Shown here in pieces: positions 17,573 through 25,765 of a stretch of DNA of 64,000 nucleotides. The stretch is from Geomonas propionica (lineage in GTDB: Bacteria; Desulfobacterota; Desulfuromonadia; Geobacterales; Geobacteraceae). The position numbers and the translations under genes were made by a program. Every line of letters begins with the position of its first letter. Position 1 is the stretch's first letter. Location: contig NZ_JAEMHK010000012.1 of assembly GCF_016458235.1 (NCBI RefSeq), forward strand, positions 1 through 64,000. Direction: 5' to 3'. Below the pieces are notes generated by a model. The model worked only from the letters and a program-made list of their open reading frames with translations, was not told the origin of the DNA and did no database searches.

Positions 17573-20452
17573 CTATCTTTCGATACTCCACTTCGGACTC
17601 GGCTTGAAGTGGCAGCTCACGTTGAAGCAGGTGCCCGACTTGTTAGTCCCGCCGGAAACCAGCGTAGCGCTGGTGTAGGTGGCGAGGGCGTCGCCGGAGA
17701 AGCGGTACTGCGGGTCGATGTCGACGCTCACGCTTTCCACGTGGGTCCGTACCGGCAGGGCACGGGCATGGGAAGCGTCGCTCCCTTTGTGGCACGGAAG
17801 GCAGTTTGCCCAGCCTTCGCTCGGCTTGGCGTCCTTCTTGATGTGCGCCACGAGGATGTGAGCACCGCCACCGCCGGAGTAGTCTTCGAAGCGGGCCGAA
17901 GACCAGTTGCCCTGAACGCCGAAGGTGAGGGCGCTGATGGTCTTGCGCGGTGCCGGCGGGTAGCCGTGGCAGGCGTCGCAACCGCCGTTAGGCACGAACG
18001 CGAGGCCGGTGGCCGGGTTGTGCGCGTGGCAGGTGGTGCAGTCCGTGGTCGAGTCGACGTGGTTCTGGACCGGCTGGCCGGCCTTGGTGAAGTACATGGT
18101 GCTGGTATGGCAGACCTGGCAGACACCGGTCCTTGCGCCGTTGGCGAAGGTGTTGTTGCCGGTGAAGCTGACGGCGGTGCCGTTGATGGTGGTGTTAACC
18201 ATCATGGTGTTGGTGGTACCGTGTGCGTTGTGGCAGTCCGAGCACTTGGCGCCCAGGCCGGTAGCCTGGTGGGCCTTCACGTTCAGGGCCGCGCCGGTCA
18301 CCTTGGCGGCGTTGGTGTGGCAGTAGTCACACTCTTTGTTGGTGGCGCCGACCATGGTGGAAAGCAGACGTTTCTGGTCGCCCAGCACGCCGCTGATGTG
18401 AGCCGCGCTGCTGTCGTGGCAGGCGGAGCAGGCCTGGGCGATGCCGGCCTTGCCGTGGCCCGTGGTAGCCGCGCTGGTCTTGTCAGGAGCGGTGATGCCG
18501 CCGATGACGGAGAGCGCGCCGCCAGCGGTCGAGTGGCAGCTTTCGCAGGTGACACGACCGGTGGTCCAGTTGGTGCTCTGCTGGTGGCAGGTGGAGCAGG
18601 TGCCGATCTTGTTCATGCCGCCGGCGAGCTGCAGGTTGCCGTCGACGTGGGTACTTGCGGTGTTCGAGGTGTGGCAGTTGGAGCAGGAGGTGGCCAGGGT
18701 GGAGTTGAAGCCCGGGCCGTAGGTGGCCGTGAAGTGCTGCACGTGCGCGTTGCTGTTGATCAGCCCGCCGGTGGTGTTGGAGAGCGCGGTATGGCAGGTA
18801 CCGCAGGCGCCGGATGCCGGGTCGTTCCACTTCGGGGTTCCCGCGAGGTGGCAGGAGGTGGCGCAGGTCTTGGTGGTGGTGCCGCTCCAGGTGGTCACGT
18901 TGGCGCCGGCGACCTCGACGGTGGCGTCGCCGTGGAGAGCCTTGTTGACGAAGAAGGTGTTGCCGCTGACAGTCGCAGCGTGGCAGGTGTCACAGGCGTA
19001 ACCTTTGGTGCTCACGTGGGTAGGGTGGGCGTTGGTCACGAGGCTGGAGGCGTTGCCGTGGCAGCCGTTGCAGCCAAGGGAGGCACCCCATTTCACATCG
19101 GCCACGTTGGCCACGATGCCGTTGCCGCTGTGGCAGGATACTGCCGAGCAGGCCCCTGCGACCACGGTGAAGCCCTTGCCGTTGCCGGCTTTGAGGTCGC
19201 GAGTGTTGTTGGTGTGGAAGGTGCCCGCCTTGATGGTGGTGCCGTCCACGGTGGTGTCGGCGTGGCAGCTGACGCAGTCCGCAGCCGAAGCGACGTGGTT
19301 GAGGTGGCTGTTGGCGCGCAGCAGGGTGGCACCGGCGTTGGCGTAGTTCGGCTCGCCCGCTTTGGAGGTGAAGGCCGGGGCTGCGTCGGCGCCGTGGCAC
19401 GACTTACAAGTCAGCGCGGTGGAACCGGTCCAGGTCACGCTCTTCATGGTGCCTTTGCCGTCGCTGTGGCAGTAGGAGGTGGCGCAGGTGCCCGATACCG
19501 GGGTGCCCACCTTGGAGCCTGCCACGTCTTTGGTGCTGTTGACGTGGTTGGTGAAGTTGGAGACGGTGCTGTTGTCGGAAACGGTGGTGTTGTGGCAGTC
19601 GACGCAGCCGTAGTTGGTGCCGAGGAAGGCGGCGTTGTTCACGTGCTTGGCGTGGTTGCCCGACAGGGTGTTGCTGGTCGCGTCGCCGTGGCAGCCGGCG
19701 CAGGTAAGGCTCCCACCCCAGGTCGGCGGGGTGTAGGTGCCGCGGCCGTTGCTGTGGCAGTAGACGTTGGAGCACTGGTTCGACGCGAAGCTGCCGCCGC
19801 CGGCGAACTTCACTTCGATGGAGCGGTGGCCGGCCGAGGTGGCGTGGCTGAACGGCTTGGCCTGTACCGAGTGGTCAGTATGGCACTTCACGCAGGAGCC
19901 GACGCCGGTACTGTAGTAGTTGGCATGCTTGCTGCCGGCGGTCGGGTGGTTGCCGGTGGAGGGAGCGACGTCGTGGCAGGATGAGCAGCCGCCCGGCACG
20001 GTAAGCGCCGCGCTACCCCAGGCCGGGGTCGCACGCAAGGTGCCCTTGCCGTTACTGTGGCAGGCCACGGTGGAGCAGGAACCCATCGGGTTCGGCGGAA
20101 CCGAGGTCTGGTTCACGAAGCCGGCCGCGATCTTCCTGGAGTAGCCGACGGTGTCGGAGAGCTCAATGGTCTTGTTGCGGTGAGCCATCGGGTAGGTGCT
20201 CACCTGGCTGCCGTGGCAGGTAACGCAGGAGTTGACCGCCGAGGTGGCGTGCCCAGCGTGGTTACCCGGCACTGCGCCGGTGCTGGGATCTTTCTTGGCC
20301 GTGCCAGAGTCCATCGGTGGCATGGTATGACAGAAAGAACAGTCGTAGTTGTACTGTGAGGCGGCTTGCGCCTTACCCGCGGTCACCTGTACCAGTGTCA
20401 GCACAAGCAGTGCCAACACCAGCAAACAGTGCCCTCCATACTTTGGTAACAT
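17573..20452 (-). CDS. Secreted 27-haem c-type cytochrome
   Basis: 959 aa; signal peptide with hydrophobic core VLALLVLTLVQV and cut near AQA-A. I count 27 haem motifs: mostly CX2CH, six CX4CH (for example CSTVACH, CFNVSCH) and one unusual CX3CH (CATSCH). The N-terminal 100 residues resemble the 56-haem protein (QYNYDCSFCHTMPP). The C-terminal 250 residues resemble the 24-haem protein (CHGYPPAP, RFEDYSGGGGAH, ending W-S-x-E-R), so it looks like a mosaic of its two neighbours. The start at 20452 is set by GGAGGAG four bases upstream; a longer in-frame extension to 20485 is unsupported. The likely role is extracellular or periplasmic electron transfer. Confidence 0.87.
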   Translation of the reverse strand: MLPKYGGHCLLVLALLVLTLVQVTAGKAQAASQYNYDCSFCHTMPPMDSGTAKKDPSTGAVPGNHAGHATSAVNSCVTCHGSQVSTYPMAHRNKTIELSDTVGYSRKIAAGFVNQTSVPPNPMGSCSTVACHSNGKGTLRATPAWGSAALTVPGGCSSCHDVAPSTGNHPTAGSKHANYYSTGVGSCVKCHTDHSVQAKPFSHATSAGHRSIEVKFAGGGSFASNQCSNVYCHSNGRGTYTPPTWGGSLTCAGCHGDATSNTLSGNHAKHVNNAAFLGTNYGCVDCHNTTVSDNSTVSNFTNHVNSTKDVAGSKVGTPVSGTCATSYCHSDGKGTMKSVTWTGSTALTCKSCHGADAAPAFTSKAGEPNYANAGATLLRANSHLNHVASAADCVSCHADTTVDGTTIKAGTFHTNNTRDLKAGNGKGFTVVAGACSAVSCHSGNGIVANVADVKWGASLGCNGCHGNASSLVTNAHPTHVSTKGYACDTCHAATVSGNTFFVNKALHGDATVEVAGANVTTWSGTTTKTCATSCHLAGTPKWNDPASGACGTCHTALSNTTGGLINSNAHVQHFTATYGPGFNSTLATSCSNCHTSNTASTHVDGNLQLAGGMNKIGTCSTCHQQSTNWTTGRVTCESCHSTAGGALSVIGGITAPDKTSAATTGHGKAGIAQACSACHDSSAAHISGVLGDQKRLLSTMVGATNKECDYCHTNAAKVTGAALNVKAHQATGLGAKCSDCHNAHGTTNTMMVNTTINGTAVSFTGNNTFANGARTGVCQVCHTSTMYFTKAGQPVQNHVDSTTDCTTCHAHNPATGLAFVPNGGCDACHGYPPAPRKTISALTFGVQGNWSSARFEDYSGGGGAHILVAHIKKDAKPSEGWANCLPCHKGSDASHARALPVRTHVESVSVDIDPQYRFSGDALATYTSATLVSGGTNKSGTCFNVSCHFKPSPKWSIER

Positions 20453-20554
20453 TTTTCTCCTCCTCTTCGTGTCAGTTAGCTGCATCGTATTGAACGCTGA
20501 ATCCTTTATCGATTCAGAAAGGTACTACCTTGCTACTACAGCGCTTGCCTGCCC

Positions 20555-23500
20555 CTACCTTTCGGTGCTCCACCGTGCCGACGGGCTCATGTGGCAGGCG
20601 ATGTTGAAGCAGGAGCCGGTCTTGTTGGCACCCGGCACGCTGGTCAGGCTCGCGCCGGTGTAGATGGTGAAGCTGTTGGCGAAGCGCAGGCTGTTGTCCA
20701 CCAGCACGGTCACGTTCTCGATGTGGTCCTTCGCCGGGGTCACCATCTTATGGTACGGGGTGAGCCCGACGGCGCCGCCGTTGTGGCAGGTGGTGCAGTT
20801 GGTCCATCCCTCCTCAACCTTCGCGAACGGCGAGATGTGCGCCGCCACCAGGTGCGCTCCGCCGCCGCCCGAGTAGTCCTCGAAGCGCGCGTTGGCCCAG
20901 TTGGCGTAGCTGCCGAACGTGGTCGCCGTGTTCTTCGGCGCCGGCGGATAGCCATGGCAGGAGTCGCAGCCGCCGCCGATCGGCTTGAAGGCTCCGCCGG
21001 CACTGGTATGGGTGTGGCAGTCGAGGCAGCCCGAGGTGAAGTGGCTCGACTCCGGAAGGCCGGCACGGTAGTAGTTGGTCTTGGTGTGGCAGACCTGGCA
21101 CAGGCCGCGGTTGTAGGTGGTCTCGATCAGTGTGGTGGCCCGGTCGGTGTACGAGATGTTGAAGCCCCGGATCTCGCTCCTGATCATGGAGAGGTTCCCG
21201 GTGCCGTGCGTGTCGTGGCACTCGCGGCAGGCGATATCCACGTTCTCCTTGGTGACGTGCGTGCCGAGGTTCACGATGCGGGCCGGGACCACGGCGGCGT
21301 TGTTATGGCACGAGGCGCACAGCGTGTTGTCGTTGTTCATGAGCAGGCGCTTGCTGTCGCCCAGCGTGCCGGTGATGTGGGTCGCGTTCCGGTCGTGGCA
21401 CACCGTACACTGGTTGCTCACCGCGAAGCGGCCGTGCCCTTTAGTGCCGAAGTAACCCTTGTAGGGGGCCTGGGTGCCGTTGGGAAGCACCGCAGCGTCT
21501 TGCGCGTGGCAGACCGTGCATTCGATGCGGGAGGTCGTCTTCCAATCCACCAACTGGCCTGCATGGCACCCCATGCACAGGGAGCCGTCGCCGCTCTTCA
21601 GGTCCGGCGACCCGTTGTTGTGGGTGGCGGTGGTCCCGACGTGGCAGGCCTGGCAGGCGGTGTACTCGCTACCCAGGTAGTTGCCCGGACCGTAGACCGC
21701 GCTGATGTGGGTCGCGTGCTGGTTGGTAGCCATCGGGCTCGGGGTCGAGGCGGAGCCGCCGTGGCAGGTGATGCACAGGTTGCGCGCCTTGTAGGCGACG
21801 ACGGAATCGGCCACCGCCTGGCTGATGGCGCCCGCGTCGCGCAGCGTCGGCACCGCCAGCGTGGTCACCGAGTCGTCGATCACGCCGTTGTCGAGGATGT
21901 CGATGGAGTCCATGGCCAACTGCTTGGAGTAGCGCGGGTTGTGGCCGAAGGAGCCCAGCTCGCGCACCAGGAAGGCATAGTTGAAGGCGGCGCCCATGAC
22001 GTTCGCGCCCTGCTGCCCGGTGCCCCAGTTGCGCTGGTTGAAGTGCGGCGCCTGTCCGGTGTACACGAAGCCCTTGGCGGCCAGCTGGGCACGGAGCACT
22101 TCCAGGAGGCTCACGAAGGAATCGCGCGCCAACTGACGCTGCTCTTCCGGCATGTTGGCGCCGTGGCAGGTGGTGCACAGGGTGCTCACGCCGCTTCTGA
22201 AGGAGTGGTCGTAGGTGCTGTTTCTGTGGCAGCTGATGCACGGCCCCTTGGCGTTGGTATTGCCCAGGTTGCTGTGGGTGGCGCCCAGGTCATAGTTGCG
22301 ACCCGGGAAGTGGTAACCCGCCTTGGCGTACATGGCGGCCGCGGCAGCCGCGTAGTGCGGCGGGATGAAGGCCAGGTTGGTGAAGTCGGCGTTCGCCTGT
22401 AGCTGCGCAGTGATGGTCTGGCCGGTGTTGGTGCCGCTGTGGCAGGACATGCACAGGTTGGACTCGCCCACCGCCGGGTTCACGTAGGTGGGCTCGTTGG
22501 TGAACGGCTTGGACGGCTGCACCGTACGCAGCGCACCGGTGGCGATGTCGACGTGGCAGGCGCGGCAGGTGACCATCTCCTTGGTCTTGTCCGAGGCGAC
22601 GCCCCAGGCCGTGGTCACCTTGCCGGTGGAGAAGTTCACGAAGCCGGTGGTGGTGTGGCACTGCACGCAGCCGTCCATGGTCTTGAAGTCGTAGCTGGAG
22701 TACGCCGGCGCGCTCCCCTTGGCGTGGCCGGAGGTGTACCACGCCTGGCGGATCGCCTGGTTGGTCACCGTCGAGAAGTGGCAGTCGGTGCAGGCCGAAC
22801 GCGAGGTGACGTAGGTGGCCGGGTAGGCGCCCGTGGTCATGTTGCCGTAGTGCAGCGTCTCCAGGTCCCCCTGCACCGCCGCGAAGCTGGAATGCGGGTT
22901 GTGGCAGGAGATGCAGAGGACGTTCCGGCCGATTTCCACCGTATGGTTGGGGACGATGCCCAGGCCGTTGTAGTGGCACCCCGCGCAGACACCCGGGTCC
23001 GCCTCGGGCGTGTGAGCCCCACCCTTATGGCAGGCGGTACAGGCGACCCCCACCTTCTTATGCATGGAGCGATCGTAGCCAGAGAAAATCGAATCGGTGT
23101 GGCAGGCGGCACAGAAGTATCCCCCCACCGGACCAGCCTGCGGATAGAGGTTCACAAAGGTGTTGGAATCCACCGTCGTCGGGTTGACCGGAGTCGGCAT
23201 GGCGCCGTTGGTGTGGCAGGAAACGCAGGAAACACCCAGCGACTTATGGTTGGAGGAGGACCAGGAGATGAAAGCCTGCGGCGTCGGGTAGACGCCGGTC
23301 GCGGAATGACAGCCGTTGCAGGCGCTCTTCATGGAGCTGATCAGAGAATCTACCACGTTCACCTGCGTGGTCGCGCTGGAGACCACCACACCGTCCAGGT
23401 ACTGGGTGAGCCGGAACACGTAAGTGCCAACCTGGGTCGGTACGAACTCCGGGTTGAGCGTGCTGGCAGCCTGGAGGGTGACGGCAGGGCCGCTGTCCTG

Positions 23501-24190
23501 CACCCAGGTGAAGGTGCCTCCCCCCTGCATGGTCCCCCGCAAGGTCACCTTAGTGATCACCATGGCGGTCTGGGCCACACCGGCGTCGACACCGACCACG
23601 GCAAAGGTCGCCGCAACGGCGCGCGGGCTGGTGACATTGCTTACCATGACGGTGACCGGGGCCATACTGGGGAAGGTGGCCGGGCTGCCGGAAACGGTAG
23701 CCGTACCACCGGCGACACCGGTCACCACAGCCCCGCTGCTGGGCGTGGCAGTGAGAACGGCGCTACCACCGTAGTTGACCTGGGTACTGGCCGGGGTGAC
23801 GCTGCCGGGCCCGGAAGCGGTACCGGTCACGGTGTACTTCTGAAGGGTGAAGGCGGCAACCAGAGACTGCGGCGAGCCGTCGGCTTTGATGAAGGTGGTG
23901 GAGTAATGAGAGGTGTAGTTGCCGATGACCTGGGCCACCCCGGTCTTGGTCAGACTGGTGATCTTGTAGCCGGGGTTGGCGGTCACTTTCACCGGGACGG
24001 GGGCGGAAGTGGTGAAGTTGCTGTAGACGAGGGAACCCGCCAGGGTCTGGACTGCGTTGTTGCGGACCTGGAGGGTGCCACCGGTACTGCCCAGCTTCGT
24101 TTGTATCTGGTACGATGTTGCCGCCCAGGACCAGAGCGCCCCCGATATGATGGCCGTAGCAGCCAGAACCGCCAGTGTTTTTCTCAGCAT
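20555..24190 (-). CDS. Secreted 24-haem c-type cytochrome with N-terminal InlB-type beta repeats
   Basis: 1211 aa. The signal peptide (LRKTLAVLAATAIISGALWSWA-A) has no lipobox. Residues 25-220 hold beta-strand repeats of the divergent InlB B-repeat type (TATPSSGAVVTGV), followed by a PKD/Ig-like segment. The rest has 24 haem motifs, 23 CX2CH and a final CX4CH (CFNIACH). A segment with FNYAFLVRELGSFGHNPRY is, as far as I recall, typical of Geobacter outer-surface cytochromes. It is the first gene of the minus-strand cytochrome locus, and 102 nt separate it from the next. The start at 24190 has GGGGAAG six bases upstream; the frame stays open to 24274 without a better site. A duplicate of its 5' end lies at 1-131. 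Confidence 0.88.
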   Translation of the reverse strand: MLRKTLAVLAATAIISGALWSWAATSYQIQTKLGSTGGTLQVRNNAVQTLAGSLVYSNFTTSAPVPVKVTANPGYKITSLTKTGVAQVIGNYTSHYSTTFIKADGSPQSLVAAFTLQKYTVTGTASGPGSVTPASTQVNYGGSAVLTATPSSGAVVTGVAGGTATVSGSPATFPSMAPVTVMVSNVTSPRAVAATFAVVGVDAGVAQTAMVITKVTLRGTMQGGGTFTWVQDSGPAVTLQAASTLNPEFVPTQVGTYVFRLTQYLDGVVVSSATTQVNVVDSLISSMKSACNGCHSATGVYPTPQAFISWSSSNHKSLGVSCVSCHTNGAMPTPVNPTTVDSNTFVNLYPQAGPVGGYFCAACHTDSIFSGYDRSMHKKVGVACTACHKGGAHTPEADPGVCAGCHYNGLGIVPNHTVEIGRNVLCISCHNPHSSFAAVQGDLETLHYGNMTTGAYPATYVTSRSACTDCHFSTVTNQAIRQAWYTSGHAKGSAPAYSSYDFKTMDGCVQCHTTTGFVNFSTGKVTTAWGVASDKTKEMVTCRACHVDIATGALRTVQPSKPFTNEPTYVNPAVGESNLCMSCHSGTNTGQTITAQLQANADFTNLAFIPPHYAAAAAAMYAKAGYHFPGRNYDLGATHSNLGNTNAKGPCISCHRNSTYDHSFRSGVSTLCTTCHGANMPEEQRQLARDSFVSLLEVLRAQLAAKGFVYTGQAPHFNQRNWGTGQQGANVMGAAFNYAFLVRELGSFGHNPRYSKQLAMDSIDILDNGVIDDSVTTLAVPTLRDAGAISQAVADSVVAYKARNLCITCHGGSASTPSPMATNQHATHISAVYGPGNYLGSEYTACQACHVGTTATHNNGSPDLKSGDGSLCMGCHAGQLVDWKTTSRIECTVCHAQDAAVLPNGTQAPYKGYFGTKGHGRFAVSNQCTVCHDRNATHITGTLGDSKRLLMNNDNTLCASCHNNAAVVPARIVNLGTHVTKENVDIACRECHDTHGTGNLSMIRSEIRGFNISYTDRATTLIETTYNRGLCQVCHTKTNYYRAGLPESSHFTSGCLDCHTHTSAGGAFKPIGGGCDSCHGYPPAPKNTATTFGSYANWANARFEDYSGGGGAHLVAAHISPFAKVEEGWTNCTTCHNGGAVGLTPYHKMVTPAKDHIENVTVLVDNSLRFANSFTIYTGASLTSVPGANKTGSCFNIACHMSPSARWSTER

Positions 24191-24759
24191 AGACTTCCCC
24201 TGTCCCCTAAGCTCAAGTGCATGAATGGACGATGTAGAGGTGCGAAGACACCTTTCAGGGGGACGACTTCGCAAGAAATATACCTAGCAACAGCCCCCTC
24301 CCCCCGGAGCAGGGTCCTTCACCCGGCTAAAAGGAAACAAATTGGACATTTTTTCCTTAAAAATATTTTTGCATTCAGCTTTAACTGGAGAAAGTAAATC
24401 AGCCGAAATGGGACAAATTCCGCCGTTCCGCGGGGGCATAACATTAGAGAACAGCGAAAACGCTGGGTACGCTACCACTAGACTTATCCTCAATGGTAAC
24501 GTTTTGGTAATACCAAAATTAATCCAGCCGACCCCGCCCAGGCCTGCATGATTGCGCCTTTGCTCTCGACAGCTGTTTGGATATGACCCGAGCTCAATGG
24601 GAAAATACAAACGTAGACGCCTATGTGAAAAAGCAGTTGCCGCGCGAGGGAATGCGCTCACAAGCCGAGGATGACTGGGGAAGTTGAAGGTTGGGAGTTT
24701 AGAATGAGATTGACTGGGGGGGGGATTTACGGTAAAAGATTAGCCTCGGTAACAGATCA
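24191..24759. promoter_or_regulatory. Leader and promoter region of the cytochrome locus
   Basis: 569 bp between the first cytochrome gene and the tRNA. It is AT-rich compared with the genes and should carry the promoter of the minus-strand locus. Visible items are the 17-bp palindrome at 24502-24518 and the block near 24191-24240 shared with the edge duplicate. I saw no convincing sigma-54 -24/-12 pair and no GEMM riboswitch core. Open frames in it have no ribosome sites or recognisable products. Confidence 0.5.
24502..24518. promoter_or_regulatory. 17-bp perfect palindrome, possible operator
   Basis: TTTTGGTA-A-TACCAAAA is symmetric about 24510. A related half-site TGGTAAC lies at 24494-24500. 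It is about 310 bp upstream of the first cytochrome start codon, where a dimeric regulator could bind. The regulator is unknown. Confidence 0.4.
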
Positions 24760-24835
24760 GCCGGAGTAACTCAGTTGGTAGAGTAGCTGATTCGTAATCA
24801 GCAAGTCGGCGGTTCAAGTCCGCTCTTCGGCTCCA
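24760..24835 (+). tRNA. tRNA-Thr (anticodon CGT)
   Basis: A 76-nt cloverleaf. Acceptor GCCGGAG pairs with CTTCGGC, the anticodon stem GCTGA/TCAGC encloses loop TTCGTAA, and the T arm has TTCAAGT. CCA is encoded. CGT reads ACG (Thr). Its 3' half is the attachment site of the adjacent element, and the integration leaves the tRNA intact. Confidence 0.93.
24787..24835 (+). repeat. attL: 3' half of tRNA-Thr (49 bp)
   Basis: This segment is repeated at 30247-30295 with one mismatch (A at 24816, G at 30276, within the T loop). It runs from the anticodon arm to CCA, as expected for a tRNA-targeting tyrosine integrase. Confidence 0.9.
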
Positions 24836-24890
24836 TTAAATCAAGGGGTTACAGCTCGCACTGTAGCCCTTTGGTCGTTTCAGTACAGCC

Positions 24891-24910
24891 ATGTATCCTC
24901 CCACGTATCC
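24891..24910. promoter_or_regulatory. Left-arm integrase or excisionase sites (two copies)
   Basis: ATGTATCC at 24891-24898 and ACGTATCC at 24903-24910, 55-75 bp inside attL. The same octamer family recurs beside the right end (30073-30106, 30200-30207). Arm-type binding by the integrase is inferred from placement. Confidence 0.5.
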
Positions 24911-25435
24911 TGCAAACAGCTCGCTAGCTCTCCCCCAGCACCCAGCCCGCTCCGGCAGCAACCAGAAAAAACAAACAGATGGAGAGGCATAAAGGACTAA
25001 ATCGGTCCCGTTAGTACAGCCGCCCGGCTCCCCTCTCGACCGCCCCCCCCGGCCAACAGCTCAGGCAGGGCAAGAGCAGCCGCCTCAGTCCGGCTTCCAT
25101 ATTTGACCTGTGAGCCGTCTTTAGCCGCCGCCCCTACCCGTCCCCTTCGCAACAAAAAGCCCCCGGCGCAATCGGTGTGATTGCAGCACAGGGGCAGGGC
25201 GTAACGGTGGGCACGGGAGCGCCCAAGGGAGCCGAGAGCCATGATGCAGGCTGGCTCAACCTCGGGCGTTCAACCGGGCTACTATGTGAACCGGCAAGGC
25301 CGGGTGCGCTGGCGAGTGTCGAGCGGCGCACATACTCTGCCCTCGCTCTTAAGGTCGCTAGTAGCTCCCCTTCCTTCTTCATCTCCTGATGAAGCTGTAG
25401 CGCTCATAACGGGATAGTCCTACTAGGCGCTATGA

Positions 25436-25490
25436 CTCTCTCTTATCCTACCTGTTACCCTAGCTCGCTATCTAAAGAGCGTGTTAATTC
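25436..25490 (+). repeat. Island direct repeat, copy 1
   Basis: Shares CTCTTATC, CCTAGCTCGCT and AGAGCGTGTT-x-ATTC blocks in the same order with 28204-28265. Diverged, same orientation, non-coding in both places. Confidence 0.5.
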
Positions 25491-25765
25491 ATAAGATGCT
25501 GAATTGCCGAGTGGATTTAAGTTCAAGGCTTAAGCTAATCCACGAGCTAAAAGCGCTCCCTCCGAGGGAGGCACCCGGCACCGCCCCAGCCTTTCCACAA
25601 ACACCATCAGGCGAACCCATACGGGGAGAAATGAGAACCGGTCAGGCAGGCAGAGGGCTTACACGCACTGGTCATAAAACAGGGATCATGAGTGCAGGGG
25701 CCACAGGGTGACAGGAGATACAAGGCTTTTCCCCTTGACCTTTCAATATAAGCACCCCATCATAC

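Larger units (their letters stand above)
24836..25765. other. Left arm of the island, no confident gene
   Basis: 930 bp. Two arm-type motifs lie at 24891-24898 and 24903-24910. The stretch 25000-25350 is GC-rich and holds overlapping short open frames on both strands without ribosome sites, and I do not call them. A copy of a direct repeat lies at 25436-25490, a hairpin at 25511-25543 (GTGGATT/AATCCAC with an inner TAAG/CTTA) and a short one near 25557-25571. Confidence 0.45.

Noticed and set aside
13233-17678. A 1481-codon open frame antisense to the 56-haem gene
   Set aside because: The same codon-bias shadow; the haem motifs on the other strand are decisive.
24284-24661. 125-codon open frame upstream of the cytochrome locus
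   Set aside because: No ribosome site, low-complexity composition, and it covers the expected promoter region.
24997-25382. Overlapping 81- and 82-codon frames in the island left arm
   Set aside because: The 82-codon frame has its AGGAG directly against the ATG and the product is Pro/Ala/Ser-rich without a domain; the other has no site. Not supported.
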